Of a stretch of DNA of 64,000 bases, positions 1 to 8,938 are shown piece by piece. The notes beneath the pieces were generated by a model that did not search any database, had not been told where the DNA came from, and saw only the letters and a list, made by a program, of their open reading frames with translations. This stretch comes from Physcocola sp002396385. Lineage in GTDB: Bacteria > Bacteroidota > Bacteroidia > Bacteroidales > Paludibacteraceae. The translations under genes and the position numbers were made by a program. The DNA lies in contig CAMNDM010000004.1 in the NCBI GenBank assembly GCA_946535435.1, positions 62,001-126,000 on the forward strand, given 5' to 3'. Every line of letters begins with the position of its first letter. Within the stretch, counting starts at the first letter, position 1.

Positions 1-236
1 ATAAGAAAGTAGCGCTGATGTTGAACATTGATGAGCACACCACGCGTTTCGACGGCGATGTCAAACCCCATGCCCACTTCCAGTGCCAGGTTTGCGGTAG
101 GGTTTACGACATTTTCCAAGAGGAGCTTCCCGAACTGGTAAGCCTCTATAAGCAGCAAATTGGTAAGCTGTTGATTTCTTCTGTCGAAATCAGCTACAAG
201 GGTGTGTGTGAAATGTGTAAAAACAAAAAAGACTGA
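1..236 (+). CDS. Fur/PerR-family metalloregulator, C-terminal part
   Basis: The gene runs in from the left edge, in frame from base 3, so the N-terminal winged helix is missing. What remains is the dimerisation and metal-binding half of a Fur-family repressor. The motif HAHFQCQVCGRVYD carries the histidine metal ligands and the first CxxC of the structural zinc site; the second CxxC (CEMC) lies six residues from the end. In Bacteroidales a peroxide-sensing Fur relative often precedes rubrerythrin, and here the stop is 37 bases before that gene, so PerR is more likely than Fur. This is an inference from context, since the residues separating the two are partly outside the window. Confidence 0.88.
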   Translation, partial: KKVALMLNIDEHTTRFDGDVKPHAHFQCQVCGRVYDIFQEELPELVSLYKQQIGKLLISSVEISYKGVCEMCKNKKD

Positions 237-273
237 TTCTATTAATTAACAACAAAACAAATACACAAAAATT

Positions 274-828
274 ATGGCTAAATTCATTTGTCCGGTTTGC
301 GGTTATGTTCACGAGGGTGATGCCGCTCCTGAAAAGTGCCCGGTTTGCAAAGTGCCTGGCAGCAAGTTTAAAGAAGTGTCGGAAGATGGTGCGCTCTCTT
401 TTGCGTGCGAACACCATATTGGCGACGGAAAGGTCGATAATGCTGAAATGATCAAGGACCTCAACGCGCACTTCAATGGCGAGTGTGGCGAGGTGGGTAT
501 GTACTTGGCGATGAGTCGTCAGGCCGACCGCGAGGGTTATCCGGAAATTGCTGAAGCCTTCAAGCGCTACGCTTTTGAAGAGGCTGAACATGCGGCTAAG
601 TTCGCCGAACTGCTTGGCGACGTCTTGGGCTCGACCAAGGACAATGTGCGCAAACGTATGCTGGCTGAACAGGGCGCATGCGAAGACAAATTGCGTATTG
701 CTAAGAACGCTAAGGCTTTGAACTACGATGCTATTCACGATACTGTTCATGAAATGGCGAAGGATGAAGCACGCCATGGTGCCGGTTTCGCTGGCTTGTG
801 GAACCGCTACTTTGCCGACAAGAAGTAA
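274..828 (+). CDS. rbr: Reverse rubrerythrin (NADH peroxidase family)
   Basis: Non-haem di-iron peroxidase that reduces hydrogen peroxide in the cytoplasm of anaerobes. The 184-residue protein has the rubredoxin domain first (Cys6, Cys9, Cys22, Cys25 as two CPVC pairs) and the ferritin-like four-helix domain after it, the reverse order of classical rubrerythrin. Di-iron ligands are visible in GECGEVGMYLAMSRQA, FEEAEHAAKF and KDEARHGAGF. It follows the Fur/PerR gene with no recognisable promoter in the 37-base gap, so it is probably co-transcribed and peroxide-regulated. A terminator follows the gene. Confidence 0.95.
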   Translation: MAKFICPVCGYVHEGDAAPEKCPVCKVPGSKFKEVSEDGALSFACEHHIGDGKVDNAEMIKDLNAHFNGECGEVGMYLAMSRQADREGYPEIAEAFKRYAFEEAEHAAKFAELLGDVLGSTKDNVRKRMLAEQGACEDKLRIAKNAKALNYDAIHDTVHEMAKDEARHGAGFAGLWNRYFADKK

Positions 829-866
829 GAACTGTTTCCTTTTCATAATTAGTTAACATATCTGTT

Positions 867-904
867 GGGGACGGCTGCCGTTGGTGGTGGGCGTCCCTTT
901 TTTT
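867..904 (+). terminator. Rho-independent terminator after rubrerythrin
   Basis: A GGGGACG / CGTCCC inverted repeat is followed by a run of seven T. It ends the Fur/PerR-rubrerythrin unit. Confidence 0.8.
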
Positions 905-949
905 GTGCCCTTTCATGGGTTTCTGCGTTTTTATACAGCCGCTTTTTAT

Positions 950-957
950 TAAATTTG
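950..957 (+). promoter_or_regulatory. Bacteroidota -7 promoter box for the MscS gene
   Basis: TAAATTTG matches the Bacteroidota consensus TAnnTTTG and lies 29 bases before the ATG at 987. No clear -33 TTTG is seen. The box argues for the downstream ATG at 987 over the in-frame ATG at 903, which lies upstream of the promoter. Confidence 0.6.
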
Positions 958-986
958 CACAAAACACTTTCTCATTATATCACGGC

Positions 987-3848
987 ATGAAAAAAATAAT
1001 CTCGGCATTGCTGTTGCTGCTGGCGGTAACTCCTGCTTTTGCGGTACTTAAGGAACAGTCGCTTGCTAAAACGCTGGCTGTCCTTCGTTTGGAACTGGAA
1101 CAGAACCTGAAGGACCAGAAAAACATGGAGGTTTGGTACCAAAGAAAGAACAAGGAACAACATTCACAAATCTTGGAGGTGATGCAGCGCAGTAATCAGA
1201 TTGGACTGATGCTCTACTCCCAAAAACAAGACTATACGTTCGACCTGGCCTACGCCTGCAACGAGGCTACTTCGCTATATAATGATTTCTCGAACCAGCT
1301 GAAACCGTTCAACAGCATCGTGAATACAATGAACGGTGAGATTGAGCGTTACACCGAACTTATCAGTTCTCTCGAGAAAATTCCTCCAATGACGTCCTCG
1401 GCCCGCGACTCTATGTTTGCCGGTATGTCGGCCGACTCGGTCAAGGTGGTGAAGGAACGGATGAGACAGATGGGCAGGGAAATGCGGAATGATACCGCTG
1501 CTATGGCTAAAATGAAGGAATATATGCTCGATTCGGTTGGTATTGCTGACCGTGCAGCCTGCCTTGAATATGCCAATGCCTTGCTCGATTCGTATAAAAG
1601 AATGCTTGCCGAGGTGCAGGCCGATAACGAACACTACGAGTTCGTACAGACCCACCTTAAAGACGCTAACGACTTTGCTGAAAAACGCTACCAGAAACTG
1701 CAACGCGAACTCTTTGTCGAAGGGGGCGACTCTTATCTGGGTATTCTGAAAAAACTGCCTTTCTATCTGTTTAAGGCTTCCCACGAGATTCAGGAAAAGT
1801 ATATTGAGAAAGGAGACAAAAGGCTACGCTCCGAGTGGCGTGGGTCGGTGGTGTTCGGCCTTATCTTGTTCTCGCTCTTCTATATGCTGGTGGCCGGATT
1901 CCTTGCCTCGCTTATAACCAAGGGACTTTCGGTCTACTCGAAAAAGAAGAAAGACACTACCCGTTTTTCCTTCCTGCGTAAATTTGCCAATACCAGCAAA
2001 GACAAACGAGTTTGTACGGCCCTTACCCTCGCCGTCATCTTGTTTGCCATCGCACTGATGGTGGTTATCTCGTTTATGCACCAGAATTTTCTGGTCATGG
2101 CTTCCAAACTGCTCATCGAATACGCTTGGTTGTTGGGCGTTATCTTGCTCTCGCTGCTGGTCCGACTGCCCGGCGACTATATAAAGGGCGGATTGGTACT
2201 CTATATGCCGATGCTGCTGATGGGCTTCCTCATTATATGCCTGCGTATTGTGTTCGTTCCTAACGATGTGCTTAACCTTGGCTTTCCTTTGGTGGTGGCC
2301 CTGTTCTGCCTACTCCAGTGGTGGGTGAACCGGAAATTCCGTTTCAAGGTGGGGAAGAAGGTGAAGGAAAATGTCAGACTGAAACTCGAGACGTGGATGC
2401 GGGCCGAAAACCTGGCGGCTGTTACGGTCTCTGGAAAACCTAAGTACTTTTTAGATGAGGAAAGCCCGGAACTCTCTCTCTTGGACGAAAAAATGCGCGA
2501 TAAAAAACTGAGGGAGTCGCGCGAGGCCGTGGCGCAAAAGGAGTTGGAACTGACTCGCGCCGAAGAGAAACTGACCCACAGCGACGTTATCTACGCCTGG
2601 CTGTCGTTCATGGTTATGGTCGTCTCGCTGGTTGTCTCCTTTAAGGGATACACGTTTATGGCTTTGCAGATTTTCATATGGTGGCTCTTCCAGTTGACTT
2701 GTGTGCACACCGTTACCTCTTTGTTCGATATCTTGAGCAAGATGGAGGAAAAACACTTGTCGGAAAAGATGAGGAAGGCCGCCCACGAGCTTGACGTGAA
2801 ACTGAATGGCATTAAGGCAAAGAAACTGAATGAGATTGAGGTCAACGTCCGCGATATGAAGCAACGCAGTTATTATATTTCGCAAACTTGGCTGTTCGAC
2901 TTCCTGCGCATCTGCGTCGTGCCTGTGTTGGCTTCGTTCTCGGTCTTCTTCTCTATTATACTGGCGGCCGATGTCTTTAACCTGACGGAGTTCTGTAAAA
3001 CTATTTTCTTCTATAACTTTATCGATGTGCAGGGACTTATCCAGTTGTCGGTGTTCAAAATTACACTGGCTATCGCCTTGTTCTTCGTGTTCAAGTTCTT
3101 TAATTATCTGCTGAAGGCCATCTACCTGCACTTCTCCATCATCCGAAATTTGAAGGATGCCGAGTCGAGTGCGACCATGTTCAACAATTTTGCTTCGTTG
3201 CTGGTCTGGGGTGTGTACTTTATTATGCTCCTCGGCCTTTTGCAGGTGCCAAAGTCGGGAATCTCAATCGTAACGGCTGGTCTGGCTACCGGTGTCGGCT
3301 TCGCTATGAAGGACTTGATCGAGAACCTCTTCTATGGCATATCGCTGATGACTGGGCGATTGAAAGTGGGCGAATGGATTGAATGTGACGGGGTTCGCGG
3401 TAAGGTGGAGAAAATAGCCTACCAGAGTACCACTATTTCTACGCTCGACGGCTGCCGTATCGCCTTCTTGAATGCCTCGCTTTTCGCGAAAAACTTCAAA
3501 AACCTCACCACTAACCACGAATACGAGTTCCTGCCGCTGAACGTCGGTGTCGCTTACGGAACCGATATTGACAAGGCGCGAAAGGTTATTACCGACGCTA
3601 TTAATGCCTGCAACTACAAACTCGACGACGGACGACTTGCCATCGATACCGATAAGGGGGTGAAGGTGGTCGTTTCCAAATTTGGAGAAAGCAGTGTCGA
3701 TCTTTTTGTCTCTCTCTGGTCCGATGTGGCTAAGAAGTATTGGGTGAAGGGACGCTGCCTCGAGGCTATTTACAACGCTCTGAACGCTAACGGCATTGTT
3801 ATTCCTTTCCCTCAACGCGACATTCATGTGATTGAAAAAGTCAACTGA
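987..3848 (+). CDS. Large MscS/MscK-type mechanosensitive channel
   Basis: 953-residue membrane channel that probably opens on membrane tension to release solutes during osmotic downshock. The chosen start gives the signal peptide MKKIISALLLLLAVTPAFA; an in-frame ATG at 903 would add 28 unlikely residues upstream of the promoter box. A long periplasmic, partly coiled-coil region (about residues 20-290) precedes many membrane helices (about 295-800). The conserved MscS pore and beta domain is near the C-terminus (GLATGVGFAMKDLIENLFYG, then GEWIECDGVRGKVEKI). Size and order resemble MscK rather than the short MscS. It is a single-gene unit ending at a strong terminator. Confidence 0.88.
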   Translation: MKKIISALLLLLAVTPAFAVLKEQSLAKTLAVLRLELEQNLKDQKNMEVWYQRKNKEQHSQILEVMQRSNQIGLMLYSQKQDYTFDLAYACNEATSLYNDFSNQLKPFNSIVNTMNGEIERYTELISSLEKIPPMTSSARDSMFAGMSADSVKVVKERMRQMGREMRNDTAAMAKMKEYMLDSVGIADRAACLEYANALLDSYKRMLAEVQADNEHYEFVQTHLKDANDFAEKRYQKLQRELFVEGGDSYLGILKKLPFYLFKASHEIQEKYIEKGDKRLRSEWRGSVVFGLILFSLFYMLVAGFLASLITKGLSVYSKKKKDTTRFSFLRKFANTSKDKRVCTALTLAVILFAIALMVVISFMHQNFLVMASKLLIEYAWLLGVILLSLLVRLPGDYIKGGLVLYMPMLLMGFLIICLRIVFVPNDVLNLGFPLVVALFCLLQWWVNRKFRFKVGKKVKENVRLKLETWMRAENLAAVTVSGKPKYFLDEESPELSLLDEKMRDKKLRESREAVAQKELELTRAEEKLTHSDVIYAWLSFMVMVVSLVVSFKGYTFMALQIFIWWLFQLTCVHTVTSLFDILSKMEEKHLSEKMRKAAHELDVKLNGIKAKKLNEIEVNVRDMKQRSYYISQTWLFDFLRICVVPVLASFSVFFSIILAADVFNLTEFCKTIFFYNFIDVQGLIQLSVFKITLAIALFFVFKFFNYLLKAIYLHFSIIRNLKDAESSATMFNNFASLLVWGVYFIMLLGLLQVPKSGISIVTAGLATGVGFAMKDLIENLFYGISLMTGRLKVGEWIECDGVRGKVEKIAYQSTTISTLDGCRIAFLNASLFAKNFKNLTTNHEYEFLPLNVGVAYGTDIDKARKVITDAINACNYKLDDGRLAIDTDKGVKVVVSKFGESSVDLFVSLWSDVAKKYWVKGRCLEAIYNALNANGIVIPFPQRDIHVIEKVN

Positions 3849-3879
3849 CATTCTGTCGTTAAAGGATGTCTGCCTGCTA

Positions 3880-3915
3880 ACGGGGGCGTGGATTGGTTTC
3901 CGCGCCCCCGTTTTT
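3880..3915 (+). terminator. Rho-independent terminator after the MscS gene
   Basis: ACGGGGGCG and CGCCCCCGT form a GC-rich stem followed by TTTTT. Confidence 0.9.
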
Positions 3916-4046
3916 CATGTCTGGCTGGGGCTGGCTTGTTGCTTCACCGCCCAATATGCGCACCCGCTTGTTTGCCAATCTGTCACTTTTTTCTGTGTGG
4001 AACATTCTTTGATGTAGATATAAGGGAAAATATCATTTATTTTCAT

Positions 4047-4054
4047 TAATTTTG
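4047..4054 (+). promoter_or_regulatory. -7 promoter box for secA
   Basis: TAATTTTG matches TAnnTTTG, giving a leader of about 65-70 bases before the secA ATG. No convincing -33 element is seen. Confidence 0.55.
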
Positions 4055-4125
4055 CTTTCAAGTGAAAATACGCAATTAAAAACATATTTTAGTATACGCC
4101 GCTTTTTTGGCGGACAATAAATTCT

Positions 4126-7100
4126 ATGGGATTTTTTAATATTTTATCGAAACTGCTCGGTGATAAGGCTAAAAAAGACAGAAAACTCATTATGCCTTAC
4201 ATCGAAAAAATCGAGATGGTTTACCCTTCCATCCAAAGCTTGTCTAACGATGATCTTCGCCAAAAGACCCTCGACATACGTGCTGAAATACAACAGTATG
4301 TGGCTGAGGAAACTGCCAAGATTAACGAGCTGAAGGGACAGATCGAGGGGCAGGAGATTGAAGAGCGTGAGAAAACTTACGCCGAGATCGACAAACTTGA
4401 AAAAGCCAAGGTCGACAAACTGGAGATTATTCTCGATGAGAAACTGCCTGAGGTCTTCGCTATTGTTAGAGATACTGCACGCCGTTTGTCGGAGGGTGAG
4501 GTGGTTGTTACCGCTTCCGACTACGATCGCGAATTGGCGGCTGCTGGCAAGGATTTCCTGACAATCGATGGCGATAAGGCTGTCTACCATAACCATTGGA
4601 TGGCGGGCGGCTCTGAAATTACTTGGAATATGGCCCACTACCAGTGCCAGTTGTTCGGTGGTGTGGTTCTCCACAAGGGTAAAATTGCCGAAATGGCTAC
4701 CGGTGAGGGTAAAACCTTGGTGGCTACTCTGCCTGTTTTCTTGAATGCCCTTACCGGCAATGGTGTGCATGTCATCACCGTTAACGACTACTTGTCGAAA
4801 CGTGACTCTGAGTGGATGGGGCCGTTGTACCAGTTCCATGGTCTTAGCGTCGACTGCATCGATAAGCACCAGCCTAACTCTAACGCCCGCCGTAAGGCTT
4901 ATATGGCCGATATTACCTTCGGTACCAATAACGAGTTCGGTTTCGACTACCTGCGCGATAACATGGCTTCCAGTGTGTCGGAACTGGTTCAGCGGGGACA
5001 CAACTATGCCATTGTCGACGAGGTCGACTCTGTCTTGATCGACGATGCGCGTACTCCTCTCATTATTGCCGGACCTGTGCCTCGGGCTCATGACCAGCAG
5101 TACGAGTCGCTTTGTCCGCGCGTTGAGGCTTTGGTGGCTAAGCAACGTAAATTGGCTACCGATTATCTGGTCGATGCTAAACGTTTGCTGGCGGCTGATG
5201 ATAAGGAGTCGCAGAAGGAGGGTGCGCTCGCTCTCTTCCGGTCCTACAAGGCGCTTCCTAAGAATACCCCGCTCATCAAGTTCCTTAGTGAAGATGGTAT
5301 CAAGACCATCTTGCTGAAGACCGAAGAGTACTATATGCAGGATAACAACCGTAATATGCCGGAAGCTACCAATCCGCTTTACTTTGTTATCGACGAAAAA
5401 CATAACTCTATTGAACTGACCGATAAGGGTATCAATGCGCTGACGGGCGCTTCCGACGACCCTAAGTTCTTCGTTATGCCTGATATCGGTACTGAAATCG
5501 CCGATATCGAAAAAATGGGGCTCTCGAAAGAGGAAAAATTGGCGAAAAAAGACGAATTGCTCCAAAACTATTCGGTTAAGTCTGAACGTATCCATACGGT
5601 CAACCAACTCCTGAAAGCCTACACGCTGTTCCAAAAAGACGACCAGTACGTCATTATGGACGGACAGGTGAAGATTGTCGACGAACAGACCGGACGTATT
5701 ATGGAGGGACGCCGTTATTCTGACGGTTTGCACCAGGCTATCGAGGCGAAGGAACGTGTCGAAGTGCAGGCGGCTACTCAGACTTTCGCTACTATCACGT
5801 TGCAGAACTATTTCCGTATGTACCACAAGTTGGCGGGTATGACCGGTACGGCTGAAACTGAGGCGGGCGAGTTTTGGGACATCTACAAACTCGACGTTGT
5901 GGTTATTCCTACCAACCGTCCTATCGCGCGTAAAGATATGGACGACCGCGTATACCGCACCGCACGTGAGAAATACAATGCCGTTATTGAGGAAATTGAA
6001 CGTCTTACGAAGGCGGGTAGGCCTGTCTTGGTGGGTACTACTTCTGTTGAAATCTCTGAAAAACTCAGCAAAATGCTGACTATGCGCCACATCGAACACG
6101 ATGTGCTGAATGCCAAACAGCACCAGCGCGAGGCTGAAATTGTGGCTAAGGCTGGTTTGTCGGGTAAGGTGACTATCGCTACCAATATGGCAGGTCGTGG
6201 TACCGATATTAAGCTGAGCGACGAAGTCAGGGCTGCCGGTGGTCTTGCCATTATCGGTACTGAAAGACACGAGTCTCGACGCGTTGACCGACAGTTGCGT
6301 GGTCGTTCTGGCCGTCAGGGCGATCCGGGCTCTTCTGTATTCTTTGTCTCTCTCGAAGACAAGCTTATGCGCTTGTTCGGCTCTGAAAAAATTGCCGGAC
6401 TTATGGACAGAATGGGCTTCAAAGAGGGTGAGGTTATCGAACACTCTATGGTGTCGAAGGCTATTGAACGAGCTCAGCGCCGTGTTGAAGAAAACCACTT
6501 TGGTGTTCGTAAGCGCCTGTTGGAGTACGACGATGTCATGAACGCTCAGCGTGAGGGCATCTACAAGGAACGTCGACAGACTTTGAATGGTGAGCGTATG
6601 GGTGTGAACATCATGAATATGATTTTTAACACCATTGCACGCTTTACGGAAAGCGCACGCGATACGCACAGCTTCGAACAATTCAAGGAAGACTTGCTCC
6701 GCACGCTGGCCCTCGATACCATACTTACCGAAGACGAGTTCTTCAACTTGAAGGAAGAGGCTGTTGCTGAAAAGGTTTTCGCTGAGGCTATGGCTGCCTT
6801 CAAACGCAAAACTTCCGCTATCGCTGAAACTACTTTCCCTGTCATCAAGAATGTTTATGAACAACAGGGACAGAACTTCCTCAATATCTCTATCCCGATT
6901 ACCGACGGTCATATGACCTACAACATCCCGGTTAATCTTAAGGCTGCTTATGAAAGCGAGGGTAAAGAGGTTGTGAAGGTGTTCGAACGTGCCATCTTGT
7001 TGCACACTATTGACGAGCATTGGAAAGAACACCTGCGTGAGATGGACGAGTTGCGCGACTCGGTTCAAAATGCTAGTTACGAGCAGAAGGATCCGCTCCT

Positions 7101-7485
7101 TATCTATAAGATTGAAGCCTTCAAGCTCTACGACCATATGCTCCGCGAAATGAATGCGGATGCGGTTTCGGTGCTTATGCGTATGCAGATTCCGGTGCCT
7201 ACTCCTGAAGAGCAGGAACGTATGCGTGAAATTGCCGAACAACAGGCTAAACAAGTCGAACAGCAGTCCGCACGGCAAGAAGCTCCGGCTATGCCTTCCC
7301 AGGAAGAAATCGCCGAGCGCCGCCGCCTGATGGCTGCTCGCCGACAAGCTGAAATGCAGGCTGCCGCTGATCAGCAGAAACTGCGCGATCCGAACTTCTC
7401 GAACAAGAAGGTGGGACGCAACGACCCTTGTCCTTGTGGCAGTGGCAAGAAGTACAAAAATTGCCATGGGAAAAATGCTGAATAA
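4126..7485 (+). CDS. secA: Preprotein translocase ATPase SecA
   Basis: Motor ATPase that drives unfolded preproteins through SecYEG. At 1119 residues it is longer than E. coli SecA (901), as is usual for Bacteroidota, with an added segment within the N-terminal motor (about residues 330-450). Visible motifs are the Walker A region ATGEGKT (about 191-197), the DEAD-type DEVDSVLIDDAR (about 298-309), the motif around NMAGRGTDI, RQLRGRSGRQGDPG, and the C-terminal zinc and SecB-binding tail CPCGSGKKYKNCHG (Cys1102, Cys1104, Cys1113, His1114). It is a monocistron flanked by terminators and feeds the Sec route used by the many exported proteins in this window. Confidence 0.98.
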   Translation: MGFFNILSKLLGDKAKKDRKLIMPYIEKIEMVYPSIQSLSNDDLRQKTLDIRAEIQQYVAEETAKINELKGQIEGQEIEEREKTYAEIDKLEKAKVDKLEIILDEKLPEVFAIVRDTARRLSEGEVVVTASDYDRELAAAGKDFLTIDGDKAVYHNHWMAGGSEITWNMAHYQCQLFGGVVLHKGKIAEMATGEGKTLVATLPVFLNALTGNGVHVITVNDYLSKRDSEWMGPLYQFHGLSVDCIDKHQPNSNARRKAYMADITFGTNNEFGFDYLRDNMASSVSELVQRGHNYAIVDEVDSVLIDDARTPLIIAGPVPRAHDQQYESLCPRVEALVAKQRKLATDYLVDAKRLLAADDKESQKEGALALFRSYKALPKNTPLIKFLSEDGIKTILLKTEEYYMQDNNRNMPEATNPLYFVIDEKHNSIELTDKGINALTGASDDPKFFVMPDIGTEIADIEKMGLSKEEKLAKKDELLQNYSVKSERIHTVNQLLKAYTLFQKDDQYVIMDGQVKIVDEQTGRIMEGRRYSDGLHQAIEAKERVEVQAATQTFATITLQNYFRMYHKLAGMTGTAETEAGEFWDIYKLDVVVIPTNRPIARKDMDDRVYRTAREKYNAVIEEIERLTKAGRPVLVGTTSVEISEKLSKMLTMRHIEHDVLNAKQHQREAEIVAKAGLSGKVTIATNMAGRGTDIKLSDEVRAAGGLAIIGTERHESRRVDRQLRGRSGRQGDPGSSVFFVSLEDKLMRLFGSEKIAGLMDRMGFKEGEVIEHSMVSKAIERAQRRVEENHFGVRKRLLEYDDVMNAQREGIYKERRQTLNGERMGVNIMNMIFNTIARFTESARDTHSFEQFKEDLLRTLALDTILTEDEFFNLKEEAVAEKVFAEAMAAFKRKTSAIAETTFPVIKNVYEQQGQNFLNISIPITDGHMTYNIPVNLKAAYESEGKEVVKVFERAILLHTIDEHWKEHLREMDELRDSVQNASYEQKDPLLIYKIEAFKLYDHMLREMNADAVSVLMRMQIPVPTPEEQERMREIAEQQAKQVEQQSARQEAPAMPSQEEIAERRRLMAARRQAEMQAAADQQKLRDPNFSNKKVGRNDPCPCGSGKKYKNCHGKNAE

Positions 7486-7507
7486 TTTTTAGTGCAAATA
7501 CAATTGG

Positions 7508-7552
7508 GAAGGGTTACGGGTGCCTCTGGTTGCCGGTAACCTTTCTCTTTTT
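7508..7552 (+). terminator. Terminator after secA
   Basis: GGTTAC and GTAACC arms around a GC-rich loop are followed by a T-rich run (CTTTCTCTTTTTC). Confidence 0.75.
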
Positions 7553-7565
7553 CATTTAATTAGTT

Positions 7566-8831
7566 ATGCTTGGTTTTATTACTTGGACGTGGAATCCCGA
7601 ACTGTTCGAATTTGGCGCTTTGTCGGTTCGTTGGTACGGTCTCATGTGGGCTGTGGGATTAATGTTGGGTTATTGGGTCGAAAGCAAAATTTACGACAGG
7701 GAAAAAATGCCCGAGGGGACAATGGACAAGTTGTTCCTCGTTATGGTGTTCGCTACTATATTTGGTGCCCGTTTCGGACACTGCTACTATTATGAGTGGG
7801 ACTATTTTTCCGAACACCTGTCCGAGATTCCTTTTGTGTGGAAGGGTGGACTCTCTAGCCATGGAGGCGCTTTCGGCATCTTGTTGGCTTTGTTCTTCTT
7901 CTCCAAGTTTGTCATTCACAAAAGTTACTTGTGGACACTCGACCGTATTGTCTTGGCGGTGGCCATTTGCGGTGCCTGCATCCGCTTGGGTAACCTTTTT
8001 AATCATGAGATTTATGGCGACCCTACATCTATGCCGTGGGCTTTCAGTTTTATGCTCCATCCTATGTCCGATGTTACCGGTTTTTCCGAGCCAAGTCATC
8101 CGACCCAGATTTATGAGATTATTTACTGCCTCGTCACGTTCTCTGTATTGATGTTCCTTTATTGGAAGACCAAGGCTGCGCAGCGCACAGGCCTGTTGTT
8201 CTCTGTCTTTCTGCTCGGAATCTTCTTTACCCGCTATTTGGTTGAATTCATCAAACGTCCGCAGGAAGCTTTCGAGGAAGGCTTGTTGTTGAATATGGGC
8301 CAGCGGCTCAGCATTCCTTTCGTTCTGGTGGCGTCGGCTATTATTCTCTACCATCTTTTCATGTGGGGGAAAGCGCGTTCCGAAAATAAGGTGAAGTCGG
8401 TGCTGGCTATGGGGGCCTATGTCGCTGTTATGGCTGTCTTGTCGTTGCTGCCGTTGCAAAACCGGAAACAACAGATGTTGGAAAACTCTTCTGTGAAAAG
8501 GACCGAAGTCCCCGATATGGGTGAGCCTGTTGAGATGGATGTGAAACAAGTGCCCGATTTCTTGGAACGAACGGTCTTTGTTTCGGCTGAAGGTAATAAA
8601 ATCCATTTCCAGGGCGGATATCTTTTTATTCAAGATAAACGCGTGGCCGGACCAGTTGTGCCGGTTGCCAGCGGTGCCTCTAAGGGTTTCTACCTCTCGG
8701 CTGACGGCCTTTATCCGGGCTCTGTCTACCGGTATCTACTCCGTGTATATCCTAATGATAATTCTATTTTACTGAACTTAAAGGATTTGCGGGGAAACTA
8801 CAGTAGCGTGGCCGGAAACGGGAAACGTTAA
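7566..8831 (+). CDS. lgt: Prolipoprotein diacylglyceryl transferase with C-terminal extension
   Basis: Inner-membrane enzyme that moves diacylglycerol from phosphatidylglycerol to the lipobox cysteine of prolipoproteins. Family marks are SVRWYGLMWAVG at the N-terminus, GARFGHCYYY, GGLSSHGGAFG, the signature CIRLGNLFNHEIYG (the arginine is catalytic in the family) and PSHPTQIYE. The core ends near residue 275. Unlike the usual 260-290-residue enzyme, it continues with one more hydrophobic segment and a charged tail of about 120 residues of unknown role. It is followed at once by a terminator. Confidence 0.96.
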   Translation: MLGFITWTWNPELFEFGALSVRWYGLMWAVGLMLGYWVESKIYDREKMPEGTMDKLFLVMVFATIFGARFGHCYYYEWDYFSEHLSEIPFVWKGGLSSHGGAFGILLALFFFSKFVIHKSYLWTLDRIVLAVAICGACIRLGNLFNHEIYGDPTSMPWAFSFMLHPMSDVTGFSEPSHPTQIYEIIYCLVTFSVLMFLYWKTKAAQRTGLLFSVFLLGIFFTRYLVEFIKRPQEAFEEGLLLNMGQRLSIPFVLVASAIILYHLFMWGKARSENKVKSVLAMGAYVAVMAVLSLLPLQNRKQQMLENSSVKRTEVPDMGEPVEMDVKQVPDFLERTVFVSAEGNKIHFQGGYLFIQDKRVAGPVVPVASGASKGFYLSADGLYPGSVYRYLLRVYPNDNSILLNLKDLRGNYSSVAGNGKR

Positions 8832-8850
8832 GAATAAAGCGAAACAGAAA

Positions 8851-8879
8851 AAAGCGGACTTATAGGTCCGCTTTTTTTC
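8851..8879 (+). terminator. Terminator after lgt
   Basis: A perfect 9-bp stem, AAAGCGGAC / GTCCGCTTT, has a 6-base loop and is followed by T's. Confidence 0.93.
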
Positions 8880-8880
8880 T

Positions 8881-8888
8881 TATCTTTG
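8881..8888 (+). promoter_or_regulatory. -7 promoter box for the DUF1846 gene
   Basis: TATCTTTG directly follows the lgt terminator and gives a leader of about 45 bases. Confidence 0.6.
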
Positions 8889-8938
8889 CGCTTTGGTTGA
8901 ACATACCATTACAAGTGTCAATAAATAAGTAGTAGAAT

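Noticed and set aside
3832..4017. A 61-codon frame after the MscS gene.
   Set aside because: It overlaps the MscS end and runs through a strong terminator; the sequence has no family resemblance.
4144..7467. An open frame of over 1100 codons antisense to secA.
   Set aside because: It is a by-product of the codon bias of secA; the translation has no recognisable motif and secA is certain.
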